DNA from: Actinomycetes bacterium
Lineage (GTDB): Bacteria; Actinomycetota; Acidimicrobiia; Acidimicrobiales; Acidimicrobiaceae
NCBI GenBank assembly: GCA_021810525.1
Contig: JAJZIP010000006.1
Span: forward strand, 1-47,288
DNA length: 47,288 bases
Reading direction: 5' to 3'
The translations under genes and the position numbers were made by a program. Position 1 is the first letter of the stretch; every line of letters starts with the position of its first letter. This document shows, piece by piece, positions 33,703 through 42,844 of the stretch. Below the pieces are notes generated by a model, which was given only the letters and a program-made list of their open reading frames with translations, ran no database searches and was not told the origin of the DNA.

Positions 33703-34308
33703 CTAATTGGTTATCTTGGTGTGCTTGATCTCATTGATTTCGGAGTGGTTGGCTATCTGGTCCACAATCTTCTCGATATAGTCGACTGAGTTCTGCGGAT
33801 TTCCGTCAGCGCGTTTCATCAGGCGAACGAAGGCCGCCTTGTCATCGACAAATATTGTCGGCACTCCGAAGACTGAGTACTTTGCTACGGATGCTTCATG
33901 CTCCTCCCGATACTGCCTGAGGGGCCAACCCGAAGCGATTTCGGAAAAGATCGCGTTCGACTCCAAGCCTGCCTGGGAGATTGCCTCTTCGAGCACCTCT
34001 CTCTTACGCAGGTCCTTGCCCTGATCATGTCTCATGGAGAAGAGAAGCACGTGGAAATTCAAAAAAGAGTCAGGAAATTTGTCCCTGATGACGATACCGA
34101 CCTGGCCAGCCAGCAATTCATCGGCTTTGGATGGATCTTCCCAGGAGGAAGGGTCGCCTTCCTCGGTGTGTACATCCGTCAGGGAAAATGGCGTGAACGT
34201 TACCTCCCAGTTTGCCCCGTTTTGAAGTCCGGTTACTATGTGCTCATTGATGATTCTGGCGAACGGGCAGCGGTAATCCCAGTTAACGTTGAACTTTAGA
34301 GTATCCAT
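33703..34308 (-). CDS. DsbA-like thioredoxin-fold protein
   Basis: 201 residues from the ATG at 34308 (the frame is open five codons further). It opens with FNVNWDYRCPFARIINEHI: a thioredoxin-fold active site reduced to CPFA, with only the first cysteine. The cis-proline region is VFGVPTIFVDD. This arrangement resembles the DsbA/FrnE group, including actinobacterial mycothiol-dependent reductases with a CPWA motif. No signal peptide, so likely cytoplasmic. It lies downstream of the Nudix gene in the same direction. Confidence 0.78.
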   Translation of the reverse strand: MDTLKFNVNWDYRCPFARIINEHIVTGLQNGANWEVTFTPFSLTDVHTEEGDPSSWEDPSKADELLAGQVGIVIRDKFPDSFLNFHVLLFSMRHDQGKDLRKREVLEEAISQAGLESNAIFSEIASGWPLRQYREEHEASVAKYSVFGVPTIFVDDKAAFVRLMKRADGNPQNSVDYIEKIVDQIANHSEINEIKHTKITN

Positions 34309-34376
34309 GCAAATTACAACCACAAGGACTAGGCGGTAATTCCTTGAATTTGAATCGATGATGAGAATTGAGCAGA

Positions 34377-34808
34377 TTAGTCAAGCTGTAGTTCGCTGAG
34401 CGCGTTTTGGGCAGATTCAAGAACCTCACGGTCCCGGTCGTATGTTAGCGCGTTCGTTGCCAGGTGAAATGGTATCCAAGCCAGAGAGTCAACCTCTTCG
34501 TTTGGTGTGAATTCCCCCTCGGCTACTAGCATCAGCCAGTATCGAACCCGCTTCGACCGTCCAGAGCTGTCCCGGTAGATGGTGGAGCGGATCTCCTGCA
34601 CCGGGCGACACTTGTAGCCGGTTTCCTCCAAGACCTCCCTTAAAGCACATTCAAGGGGATCTTCACCGTCATCCTGTTTGCCTTTAGGAAAGCTCCAGTC
34701 ATCGTAGCGAGGTCTATGAACCAGGGAGTAGAAGTATTCTTCCTTCTCATGATCGCCTTTTCGAACAACAACGCCCCCGTTTGCGAGGATCTCTTGACTT
34801 GATATCAT
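34377..34808 (-). CDS. Nudix hydrolase
   Basis: 143 residues with a complete Nudix box: G-E-D-P-L-E-C-A-L-REVLEETGY (about 49-66). It is preceded by WSFPKGKQDDGE, typical of the Ap4A hydrolase/MutT-like group that cleaves nucleoside diphosphate-linked compounds. It starts 9 bp after the stop of the PAP2 gene, so the two are likely co-transcribed. The specific substrate is not readable. Confidence 0.88.
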   Translation of the reverse strand: MISSQEILANGGVVVRKGDHEKEEYFYSLVHRPRYDDWSFPKGKQDDGEDPLECALREVLEETGYKCRPVQEIRSTIYRDSSGRSKRVRYWLMLVAEGEFTPNEEVDSLAWIPFHLATNALTYDRDREVLESAQNALSELQLD

Positions 34809-34817
34809 TTCGCCAGT

Positions 34818-35402
34818 CTAGTTGCGGAAAATACCGCGAAATAGCTTTGCGAAGACCCATCCGAAGAGGAGGCCGCCAATAACGTCGGAAGCATGGTGAA
34901 TCTTGACATGAATTCTGCTTGGCGCGACTATCAGGGCGATCAGCAAATAGAGCGGTGCCAGCGAGTCATTTTCAGATAGGAAGATATAGGCGCATACGGC
35001 TGCACTGGAGTGCCCGCTGGGAAAGGACGACGTGAGTGGTTGGCGAAGCGGCAACGGTCTATCACCAGAGTATGAGGGACGCTCTCTTCTGAATATGCTT
35101 TTGACTCCCAAGTTCACCACGATTGACTCGGCAGCAAGTGCGATTGCGGCGCGCTTGGCTAGTTTTGCCTGGTCCTGTGATCTAAGGGCTTTTATGGCTG
35201 CCAGCAGGAACCAGAGAATCGAGTGGTCAGCCATGGCTGAGGCGGAGTAGAAGAGCCGGTTGAACCATATGTTCTTCCTGAGGGGCTCAAAGAGGCCGTC
35301 GACCGTCTCGTCGAATCGGGCAACTGCCTTTCGCATCGATTCCGGGTCTCTAAGAAAATCAGCCAATGCCTTTGCCGATAGCTGGTTCATGTCCCGATCC
35401 AT
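34818..35402 (-). CDS. PAP2 family phosphatase
   Basis: 194 residues, a membrane phosphatase of the type-2 phosphatidic acid phosphatase family. The three motifs are present in order: K-x6-RP (KSIFRRERP), PSGH (SSFPSGHSS) and SR-x5-H-x3-D (SRIHVKIHHASD). Several hydrophobic helices surround them. Substrates in the family include undecaprenyl pyrophosphate and phosphatidylglycerol phosphate. Confidence 0.9.
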   Translation of the reverse strand: MDRDMNQLSAKALADFLRDPESMRKAVARFDETVDGLFEPLRKNIWFNRLFYSASAMADHSILWFLLAAIKALRSQDQAKLAKRAAIALAAESIVVNLGVKSIFRRERPSYSGDRPLPLRQPLTSSFPSGHSSAAVCAYIFLSENDSLAPLYLLIALIVAPSRIHVKIHHASDVIGGLLFGWVFAKLFRGIFRN

Positions 35403-35507
35403 TCACTCAACCTCTATGTACTGCTCGACTGTGGCTTATCGTGGGAAAAGACTACCAGGAATCGATTTGACCCATCGTTGGTTGAGCTTCAGGGAGCGCT
35501 TATATCT

Positions 35508-36290
35508 TCAGTCAAGGCTCCGTGTAGGGCAGAGGATCTTGAAGTTGCAGAAGCTGCAGAGTCTAGATGGCTTCGGTCTGAAGTCGTCCCTCTCGCAGGC
35601 CGTTCGGACCGCCTTCCAAATGGCGCCTGCTTTGTTCAGTAGGGCCGAGAGTGACTGTTTACTTGGTTTTGAGATAATCCGCGTCGCATCTCTAAGGTAG
35701 ACAAGTTGGACGGTGTCGGGAATGACGTGCAGCACCTGTTCGCAAAGAAGCGCGTAGAAATAGACGCCGGCAAGCCTATCGTGCTCCTGCATCACTCCGG
35801 GCATCCTGCCGGTCTTGTAGTCGGTTACGGTAATAGTGCCATCTGGGTTGAGATCCAAGCGGTCAATGATCCCCCTGAGCGTCATGTCACCGACGCGTGC
35901 CTCGAGCTGTAGTTCGGTTCCAAGCGCCTTTACCTTCTGCGGATTTTCTGCGATAAAGTCCTGTTCAATAAGGAACATCGTGTCATTTGCCAACTCGTCG
36001 AAATCAATGGAGGTGCCCTCGCATTGTTCGAGGTAGTCAAGTTCGCCACCGATCTTTGCATCGTTCCAAACTCCATCGAAGATCGCTCTGGCCACTTCGA
36101 TAGTACGGCTCTCTGGAGGAAAGTCGAAGTAGAGCCTGTCGAGGCATTTGTGCGCCAGGGTTCCCTTGAGTGTGTGCGAATTGATCGGTTGTGGTACGTG
36201 GTCAATCACAGAAAGGCGAAATGCATACGCGCATTCTTTGAATGACGAAACCTTCGAAGGGGTCAACGAACTCGGTACTTGCAAACTCAT
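35508..36290 (-). CDS. RecB-family PD-(D/E)XK nuclease with Fe-S cluster
   Basis: 260 residues. The nuclease core shows RGIIDRLDLNPDG and VTDYKTG (the D...D-x-K pattern, about 140-160). It also shows a leading cysteine in SFKECAYAFRLS and a C-terminal CSFCNFKILC, the four-cysteine set that binds a [4Fe-4S] cluster in AddB/Cas4-type nucleases. Actinobacteria often carry this short stand-alone RecB-like exonuclease. No CRISPR array is nearby, so a Cas4 role is not supported. Confidence 0.85.
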   Translation of the reverse strand: MSLQVPSSLTPSKVSSFKECAYAFRLSVIDHVPQPINSHTLKGTLAHKCLDRLYFDFPPESRTIEVARAIFDGVWNDAKIGGELDYLEQCEGTSIDFDELANDTMFLIEQDFIAENPQKVKALGTELQLEARVGDMTLRGIIDRLDLNPDGTITVTDYKTGRMPGVMQEHDRLAGVYFYALLCEQVLHVIPDTVQLVYLRDATRIISKPSKQSLSALLNKAGAIWKAVRTACERDDFRPKPSRLCSFCNFKILCPTRSLD

Positions 36291-36667
36291 CTGTCCATCT
36301 GCATTCCGCTCTGGTTTCCGAACTAATTTCTATCGGTAACTTTATTAACATTCAGTAGTCTACTAAACATTCTTCAATTTTCGAAATCATAACTCAAGAG
36401 AAAAATATTGGTACAGTTAATAGTTGCCGGTGACCCTGGTTCCGTGGAAGACAACTGAGTTACTATTAGGGTTCATAGTGCACCTTGCGGACGCAGTTGA
36501 CCGCACTTTGTGCCCGTGTCCCTGTGAATGTTTACCAGTTTTGCATAGCCGTGTAATTGGCAATGAGACCTTGCGCACTGAAACAAAGCGTGACAGTTGG
36601 GTGTAAGACTTTGGTAGCGTCTGTCCAATGAGCGCGTCTATATGTTCTGGTACCAACCTTGGCTGAA
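36291..36667. other. Intergenic region between paaX and the RecB-like gene
   Basis: About 380 bp. An AT-rich part (36330-36420) probably holds the promoter of the RecB-like gene and includes the palindrome AGTAG-T-CTACT at 36354-36364. No gene recognised; the open frame on the minus strand here runs antiparallel to nothing conserved and overlaps paaX. Confidence 0.4.
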
Positions 36668-37540
36668 TCAGTTTTCCGACGTGATCTCGTGCCACCATCT
36701 GGTTGCGTTTGGTTTCAGCTGGTCCCGAAGCTCCAGGAAGAGCTGTGCTGCTTTGTTGCCTATCCAGTCGATCGGCAGCAGTTCTTTTGGCAGGTCGGGG
36801 TCGAGGAGCGGAAGCCTGCGCCAATCATTCACAAGTCGTGTGAGTTGCACAAAAGCGTCTTCGTCGCTCTGGGGAAGGTTGCCGAGGTGGTTGATCTCGA
36901 AGTGCTCGTATGCTGCTTCAACAGTTGGGATGTCCCAAGCCTCTGCGGCAAGATCCGACTGCTCATCAATATCTGTGAGGCTGCCGATGAATATGTGAGC
37001 AACCTCTGTTAGCGAGAGTTCTTCGAGGACATTCTCTGCTTCGGCGAGGCGATCCGTCCAGGGGCAGACCCATACTCCCGCGTTCAACAGCGCAAAGCCC
37101 GCCCAGCCAAGCTTCACTCGCAGGCTGTATCTGGCATCCCGTCTTGCCTCGGGTATGGCGATCAGAATGATGATCCATTTCTGGTCCCATTCCCGTTCCC
37201 TTGTGTGAAAAGAGTAGATTCTTTGGCTACCTTCGCGAAGCAGGTTTCTAGCCCTTGGAGTGAGGTGCCAACGCGTTCTCCGACCCACCTTTTCGGGATC
37301 AAGAAGTCCTTTTGCTGAAGATCTGGCCAGAGTCTGCCGCACGGTCTTCTCGTCTACGTCGAGCGTACCAAGAGCGTTGATGAAGGCGTTCGTCCAGATC
37401 GGCGAATCTCTTTGAATTGCGAATTCACCGAGAACCGTCAAAAGATAGCTTCTGGCGCTCGGCACGCCCAGCCCCTGGTCCCTTTGGATCTCCACCTTTG
37501 GGTTCGGCTCGACGTGAGTTCGCGAAGATTTCTCAGGCAT
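36668..37540 (-). CDS. paaX: PaaX-family transcriptional regulator
   Basis: 290 residues. An N-terminal winged helix (SARSYLLTVLGEFAIQRD, VRQTLARSSAKGLL, about 25-95) is followed by the central PaaX domain (REREWDQKWIIILIAIPEARRDARYSLRVKLGWAGFALLNAGVWVCP) and the PaaX-like C-terminal domain. PaaX proteins repress aromatic acid genes and are released by the aryl-CoA. Divergent from boxC, it most likely senses benzoyl-CoA and controls the box operon (inference). The ATG at 37540 directly follows a GGGAGGGGAGGAGGTC sequence that matches TnpB element right ends. Confidence 0.9.
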   Translation of the reverse strand: MPEKSSRTHVEPNPKVEIQRDQGLGVPSARSYLLTVLGEFAIQRDSPIWTNAFINALGTLDVDEKTVRQTLARSSAKGLLDPEKVGRRTRWHLTPRARNLLREGSQRIYSFHTREREWDQKWIIILIAIPEARRDARYSLRVKLGWAGFALLNAGVWVCPWTDRLAEAENVLEELSLTEVAHIFIGSLTDIDEQSDLAAEAWDIPTVEAAYEHFEINHLGNLPQSDEDAFVQLTRLVNDWRRLPLLDPDLPKELLPIDWIGNKAAQLFLELRDQLKPNATRWWHEITSEN

Positions 37541-37930
37541 TTTGACCTCCTCCCCTCCCTAAGGGAAGAGAATTTTCGAGGCGGCAGCTTATGCCGCTGT
37601 CGCTACGACGCTTGATCTGATCGATGTAGCAAGTTCGGAAACGCTTGGTGTGCAGCGTTTCTGCGTGCCTTGAGAAGGCAAGTCCTAAGGTTATCTCTCC
37701 TAAGGTATTTCGGTCCGCATCTTGGCTGTCGCTGCAGCTGACCAAAGTAAAAGCTGTCTGGCGTCGCCAGCTCTTTGCAACTACGTTTCCGTACATAACA
37801 GGTGCATGAGAGGTGGAGAAGGGATCGAGAGCTGGCCCAAAATTCCTGGCGAGCCTCGGGCTGAAGGAGTGGCTTGCGGGTTTAGGCATATGGTCCAGTT
37901 TCGGACTTAGCCTCTGGCGGACGGTCATGA
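37533..37930 (-). pseudogene. tnpB: Relic of a TnpB element (copy D) abutting paaX
   Basis: On the minus strand, ATCATGACCGTCCGCCAGAG (about 37912-37931) matches the tnpB start region of copies B and C (MSIRQRLYP-like). The translation continues with a SPRLARNFGPALD stretch that parallels SDARFVYNLGLE of intact TnpB, then an AAAGAGCTGGC segment parallel to KELAEARKAF. Near 37541-37575 it ends in CTCTTCCCTTAGGGAGGGGAGGAGGTC, which lines up with the element right end. The middle is deleted and drifted. Alignment by eye only. Confidence 0.55.
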
Positions 37931-38109
37931 TCTAAAGTGTACCTCCTGCGTGCGACCCACCTTTTGTAGACATCTCTAACGACCAGAACTGGTATTTCCT
38001 GACCCTTAACGAACAACTAGCGGGTCTAATACGTTGGATGGCCAATTATCTCCGATGCCGCATAACAATTCAGACATCTTATCATTAATAGAAAAAGCTC
38101 TACGATCTG

Positions 38110-38137
38110 TTGACAAATATCACAAACATTGTAGAAT
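38110..38137 (+). promoter_or_regulatory. Sigma-70-like promoter of the box operon
   Basis: TTGACA (38110-38115), a 16-bp spacer and TAGAAT (38132-38137, one mismatch to TATAAT) lie 40 bp before the boxC start. This would give a leader of about 35 bases. The AT-rich surroundings would suit PaaX binding, but I see no certain operator. Confidence 0.65.
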
Positions 38138-38177
38138 TATCTCTGTTAAGGATCCCAATGAGTGAGTAGGAGATCGC

Positions 38178-39842
38178 GTGAAATCCAAGCATGTCAATTT
38201 TGATACTGACCCTAAGTCCTATAAACACTGGCAGCTCGAATTTGACGACTCCATAGCCACGCTGAAGATGAAAGTCAGTCCGACCGATGGTCTCAGGGAT
38301 GACTACGAGCTGAAGCTTAATTCATACGATCTTGGCGTAGATATCGAGCTTTATGATGCAGTTCAACGAATTCGCTTCGAGCACCCTGAAGTGAAGTCGG
38401 TAATCATCACCAGTGCAGATGAAAAGGTCTTTTGTGCGGGTGCCAACATTCAGATGCTGGCTGGCTCCACGCACCATCACAAAGTGAATTTTTGCAAGTT
38501 CACTAACGAGACGAGAAACAGCATCGAGGATGCTACCGAGTTCACTGGGACAACCTGGATTGCCGCGGTGAATGGAACCGCAGCAGGTGGTGGCTACGAG
38601 CTGGCCCTTGCCTGCGACGAGATCATTCTCGTTGATGACAAGTCCTCGACGGTTTCCTTTCCCGAAGTCCCGTTGTTGGCAGTTTTGCCTGGTACCGGCG
38701 GCTTGACGAGAGTAGTGGACAAGCGTCACGTGAGGAGGGACCTCGCCGACGTTTTTGCAGTCAGGGCCGAGGGAATAAAGGGTGCTCAGGCTGTCAAATG
38801 GGGTCTCGTCGATGAAGTGGTGCCAAAGAGCCGCTTCAATGAGCACGTCAAAGAACATGCGCTAAAGCGCGCAATGGCATCAACTAGGCCATCGAATGCG
38901 AGTGGAATCGCATTGACTCCATTGCAGAGGCAGGAGAGCGAGGACGGGCTGTCCTATCCGCATCTGGATGTTCGCTACGATCGCGAGCTGTCGAGCGCAT
39001 TTTTTAGTATCAAAGGGCCAACCTCACGAACGGTCAAAGATCTCAGCGAGCTGAAGCAGCAAGGCTCCTCGTTTTGGCTTTTTGCACTGTGTCGGGAGCT
39101 CGACGATGCCGCACTGAGGCTTCGTTTCAACGAGCCCGAGATTTGCAGCTGGGTTTTCGAATCTAGCGGAGATCCAGATGCCGTGCTTGCGACTGACGAT
39201 CTCTTGCGTGATAACGCGAGCGACTGGTTGGTGCAGGAGATCCGCCACTACCTCAAGAGAACCTTCAACAGGCTGGAGCTTTCCTCTCGCACGTTAGTGA
39301 CATTAGTCAAGCCAGGAAGCTGTTTTGTGGGTACGTTGGCTGAGCTTGTGCTGTTGGCGGACCGGTCGCTGATGCTCGAAGGCACCTTCTCTGATGAAGA
39401 TTCGTTACCCGCTCCCTATGTCGTTCTTTCTGAAATCAACGACGAATGGTACCAGATGGTCAATCGCATCAGCCGTCTGCAGAGCCGCTTCTGGGGAAGA
39501 CCGGATGAGCTTCAAGATGTGCGAAGAGCCTTTGGTAAACAGCTTTCTGCAGTGGATGCTGACGAGCTGGGAATCGTCACCTTCATCTTTGACGAGATCG
39601 ACTGGGAGGAAGAGGTGAGGATTCTTTTGGAAGAGCAGGCAAGCTTTTCTCCCGACGCGCTCACCGGTCTTGAGGCCAACTGTCGATTCGTCGGCCCAGA
39701 GACAATGGAATCGAAGATTTTTGCACGGCTATCGGCTTGGCAGAACTGGATATTCCAGAGGCCGAACGCGGTTGGAACGCAGGGCGCTTTGCAAAGTTAT
39801 GGAACGGGATCTAGACCTAATTACAATCGAGAGAGGATATAG
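38178..39842 (+). CDS. boxC: Benzoyl-CoA-dihydrodiol lyase (2,3-epoxybenzoyl-CoA dihydrolase)
   Basis: 554 residues, GTG start behind GGAG. It is a crotonase-superfamily enzyme that hydrolytically opens 2,3-epoxybenzoyl-CoA to 3,4-dehydroadipyl-CoA semialdehyde and formate. The first crotonase half shows VFCAGANIQMLAGSTHHHKVNFCKFTNETRN and NGTAAGGGYELALACD, the oxyanion-hole segments, with FPEVPLLAVLPGTGGLTRV after them. The long C-terminal half is the BoxC-specific part. Length and THHHKVNFCKFTNETR text are characteristic of BoxC. First gene of the operon; boxB follows after 7 bp. Confidence 0.93.
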   Translation: MKSKHVNFDTDPKSYKHWQLEFDDSIATLKMKVSPTDGLRDDYELKLNSYDLGVDIELYDAVQRIRFEHPEVKSVIITSADEKVFCAGANIQMLAGSTHHHKVNFCKFTNETRNSIEDATEFTGTTWIAAVNGTAAGGGYELALACDEIILVDDKSSTVSFPEVPLLAVLPGTGGLTRVVDKRHVRRDLADVFAVRAEGIKGAQAVKWGLVDEVVPKSRFNEHVKEHALKRAMASTRPSNASGIALTPLQRQESEDGLSYPHLDVRYDRELSSAFFSIKGPTSRTVKDLSELKQQGSSFWLFALCRELDDAALRLRFNEPEICSWVFESSGDPDAVLATDDLLRDNASDWLVQEIRHYLKRTFNRLELSSRTLVTLVKPGSCFVGTLAELVLLADRSLMLEGTFSDEDSLPAPYVVLSEINDEWYQMVNRISRLQSRFWGRPDELQDVRRAFGKQLSAVDADELGIVTFIFDEIDWEEEVRILLEEQASFSPDALTGLEANCRFVGPETMESKIFARLSAWQNWIFQRPNAVGTQGALQSYGTGSRPNYNRERI

Positions 39843-39849
39843 CAAGAAG

Positions 39850-41262
39850 ATGACTCAAGTAGATTACGACTCGTTGATTCCGAACAACGTGAATCTGAAG
39901 GAAGACCGTCGTCTCCAGCGCGCACTGGAGTCATGGCAGCCCAAGTTCATTCAGTGGTGGAAGAATCTTGGACCAGTTGCCTTCCAGGACAATGATGTCT
40001 ATCTTCGCACTGCTATTTCGGTTTCACAGGAAGGCTGGGCCAACTTTGGATACGTCAAGATGCCGGAGTACAGGTGGGGGATCTTCCTTGCAGATCCGCA
40101 GCCAGATAAGAAGATAGGTTTTGGAGACCACAAAGGCCAAGATGCTTGGCAGGAAGTGCCAGGAGAGTATAGAGCTGACCTGAGGCGCCTGATCGTTGTG
40201 CAAGGTGACACTGAGCCTGCATCAGTGGAGCAGCAAAGGCAACTCTGCAAGACCGCTCCGAGCCTGTATGACTTGAGGAATTTGTTCCAGGTGAACGTTG
40301 AAGAGGGCCGCCACCTTTGGGCAATGATCTATCTGCTTCACGGCTACTTTGGTCGAGATGGCCGCGAGGAGGCCGATGAGCTTTTGGAGCGTCACTCAGG
40401 TGCTCAAGACAATCCCAGGATTCTTGGTGCGTTCAATGAGCCAGTTGTGGATTGGCTTTCCTTTTACTTCTTTACCTACTTCACAGATCGTGACGGAAAA
40501 TTTCAGCTGGCGTCGCTCAAGGAGAGTGCATTCGATCCGCTTGCGCGCACATGTGAGTTCATGCTCAAAGAAGAGGCACACCACATGTTCGTCGGGGCCA
40601 CTGGGATCGGGCGTGTTGTGCAGCGTACTATCGAACTCATGAAGCAGCACGACACTGACGATATTGCCGAATACGGTGGAATCAATATCGGTACCATCCA
40701 AAGGTATTTGAACCTTCACTTTACCCTTTCGCTCGACCTTTTTGGGGCAGAGACTTCGACCAACGCAGCAAACTACTTTGCGGCAGGCCTTAAAGGGCGG
40801 TTCCACGAGGATCAGCGAAGCGATGACCACAGGCTGAAGGATTCAATGCGGTTGGTTCCCACGATCTCTGGAGGCGAGGTCGGCTGGAGAGAGGCTCCCG
40901 CACTTACGGCTTTGAACGAGACTCTTCGTGAAGACTACATGGCCGACTGCGCCAAGGGCGTTGAGAGGTGGAACCGGCTTTTGTCGGAGACGGGTCAGGA
41001 GTTGAAGCTCCCGCATGTCGGCTTCAACCGTCACGTGGGTGTGTTTACAGGTCAGCCTGTGACTCCGGATGGGCGTTTGGTTTCCCAGGAGGATTTCGAA
41101 TACGGGATCGCAAACGAATGGCTCCCAAGCGATGCCGATCGCAAGCACGTGAGTTCGCTCATGAGTCCGGTTCTTGAGCCTGGCAAGATGGCCAACTGGA
41201 TCGCGGCGCCGGCGACTGGGATACACTCGAAGCCGTTGGACTTTACCTATGTTCGCGCGTAA
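39850..41262 (+). CDS. boxB: Benzoyl-CoA 2,3-epoxidase, oxygenase subunit B
   Basis: 470 residues from the ATG at 39850. The frame is open back to 39670 within boxC, but the family begins near YDSLIPNNVNL and has about 475 residues. It is a di-iron oxygenase that epoxidises the benzoyl-CoA ring with O2. Iron ligands are visible as ExxH pairs: E152/H155 in EEGRHLWAM and E241 or E242/H245 in KEEAHHMFVG. Its reductase partner BoxA is not in the window, so electrons must come from a gene elsewhere. Confidence 0.94.
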   Translation: MTQVDYDSLIPNNVNLKEDRRLQRALESWQPKFIQWWKNLGPVAFQDNDVYLRTAISVSQEGWANFGYVKMPEYRWGIFLADPQPDKKIGFGDHKGQDAWQEVPGEYRADLRRLIVVQGDTEPASVEQQRQLCKTAPSLYDLRNLFQVNVEEGRHLWAMIYLLHGYFGRDGREEADELLERHSGAQDNPRILGAFNEPVVDWLSFYFFTYFTDRDGKFQLASLKESAFDPLARTCEFMLKEEAHHMFVGATGIGRVVQRTIELMKQHDTDDIAEYGGINIGTIQRYLNLHFTLSLDLFGAETSTNAANYFAAGLKGRFHEDQRSDDHRLKDSMRLVPTISGGEVGWREAPALTALNETLREDYMADCAKGVERWNRLLSETGQELKLPHVGFNRHVGVFTGQPVTPDGRLVSQEDFEYGIANEWLPSDADRKHVSSLMSPVLEPGKMANWIAAPATGIHSKPLDFTYVRA

Positions 41263-41296
41263 GATCTATCGTTAGGTTCGCGTGACGGGGGTCGAT

Positions 41297-42841
41297 ATGA
41301 AGGACGTTTATAACGCCAGTGCATGGCTGGTGGACCGTAACATAAGCCTTGGCAACGGCGCCAGAAATGCGATCGTGACCAATGACGAGGTTGTGAGTTA
41401 CGCAGCTTTGGAGAAGAGCGTATACCGGGTCCAGAACGCGCTTCGAGAGCTTGATGTGAGAAGAGAGGAGCGGGTGGCGCTGGTCTTGAACGATGAGCCG
41501 GCGTTTTTCGCATGGTTTCTCGGCTGTATGAGGTCCGGGGTAGTCCCTATCCCACTATCGACCATGCTGACAGGCAACGATCTAGGGGAGATCATCAATG
41601 ACTCTCTGGCGAGGGTGGTGGTGGTATCGGCTCAGTATGCTCACCACCTGTCGTCTATCCAGCGTGCTGCTTCACATCTCAAGTTCGGAGTGATCATTGG
41701 CAGCGAGTCCTCGGATGCTGAGCTCAAGGTCTTCAATTGGCACGAGTTCCAAGACGTCAGCGAGGCGCCCGTTGCCGATACCAACGTGGATTCTCCCGCG
41801 TTCTGGCTCTACAGCTCCGGAACCACGGGTTTTCCGAAGGGCACTATTCACCGGCACTTCAACTTGGAGGCGACGGCTGATACATACGCGAAGAGCGTGC
41901 TTGCGGTCAACCAGGACGATGTATTCTTCTCGGCTGCAAAGCTCTTCTTCGCATTTGGTCTCGGCAACTCGCTCACCTTTCCATTCTCGGTGGGAGGTTC
42001 GGTTGTTTTAGACTCCGCCTGGGCGACTCCGCGTGGCGTAGCTGAGACAGCCGCAAAGTTCAAACCGACTCTATTTTTTGGAAGCCCGGGACTTCTGGCA
42101 TCGATCCTGGATGCTGGGGTCCCTTCGGACTCCTTTTCTTCGGTCCGATTGGCGGTGACGGCAGGCGAGGCGCTGCCGGGGGAGATAAACAAGCATTTTT
42201 CTGAGACCTTTGGTTTCCCAGTTCTAGATGGCATAGGTTCAACTGAGGCCTTGCACATCTTTTTGTCAAATCGTCCAAATGATATCCGATTTGGCACCTC
42301 GGGACGTCCGGTAGAAGGTTACAAACTGATGCTATTGGATGATGAGAATCGGGAGATCTCTGAGCCTGATTTGCCGGGGTATCTTCACGTCAGTGGTGAA
42401 TCGACGGCAGTTGGGTATTGGTGTAGAACCGAAGCGACGAAGAACGCCTTCAGGGGTGAGTGGCTGAGGACCGGCGACGTGTACGTAAGGTCGGAGGATG
42501 GTTACTACCAGTTCTTGGGCCGGAACAACGACATGATAAAATTAGGAGGGATTTGGGTTTCTCCAGCCGAGGTCGAGGGTGTCCTCGTGGAGCACCCTGA
42601 CGTTCTCGAGGCGGCGGTCGTAGGCGGCTACAACGACGACGGTCTTGAGACCTCGGTCGCGTTTATTGTTCCTAAATCCGGGAAGGTAGTCGACGAGGCC
42701 TCGATAGAGGCTCACTGCCGTTCAAGGATGGCCTCCTTCAAGCGTCCACGAACCATTGTTTTCGTGACCGAACTTCCGAAGACCGCCACCGGAAAGATCC
42801 AGAGGTATCAACTGCGTGATCAGATAGCCAAAAAAAGGTAG
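41297..42841 (+). CDS. Benzoate-CoA ligase
   Basis: 514 residues of the AMP-forming acyl/aryl-CoA synthetase family. The P-loop-like LYSSGTTGFPKGTIHRH (about 173-190), AKLFFAFGLGNSLTFPF, GIGSTEALHIFLSN, the GRNNDMIKLGGIWVSP hinge and the final catalytic lysine in PKTATGKIQRY are all present. The HRH and LFFAFGLGN text is typical of benzoate-CoA ligases (BclA/BadA). I chose ATG 41297, preceded by GGGGG; GTG 41282 in frame is possible. It activates benzoate to benzoyl-CoA, the substrate of BoxB. Confidence 0.9.
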   Translation: MKDVYNASAWLVDRNISLGNGARNAIVTNDEVVSYAALEKSVYRVQNALRELDVRREERVALVLNDEPAFFAWFLGCMRSGVVPIPLSTMLTGNDLGEIINDSLARVVVVSAQYAHHLSSIQRAASHLKFGVIIGSESSDAELKVFNWHEFQDVSEAPVADTNVDSPAFWLYSSGTTGFPKGTIHRHFNLEATADTYAKSVLAVNQDDVFFSAAKLFFAFGLGNSLTFPFSVGGSVVLDSAWATPRGVAETAAKFKPTLFFGSPGLLASILDAGVPSDSFSSVRLAVTAGEALPGEINKHFSETFGFPVLDGIGSTEALHIFLSNRPNDIRFGTSGRPVEGYKLMLLDDENREISEPDLPGYLHVSGESTAVGYWCRTEATKNAFRGEWLRTGDVYVRSEDGYYQFLGRNNDMIKLGGIWVSPAEVEGVLVEHPDVLEAAVVGGYNDDGLETSVAFIVPKSGKVVDEASIEAHCRSRMASFKRPRTIVFVTELPKTATGKIQRYQLRDQIAKKR

Positions 42842-42844
42842 TTG

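Noticed and set aside
35508-36290. Cas4 and a CRISPR system
   Set aside because: The RecB-like nuclease is a common stand-alone actinobacterial protein and no repeat-spacer array or other cas gene is present.
36417-36824. 135-codon minus-strand frame overlapping the paaX end
   Set aside because: It runs through the paaX coding region in another frame and shows no recognisable motif.
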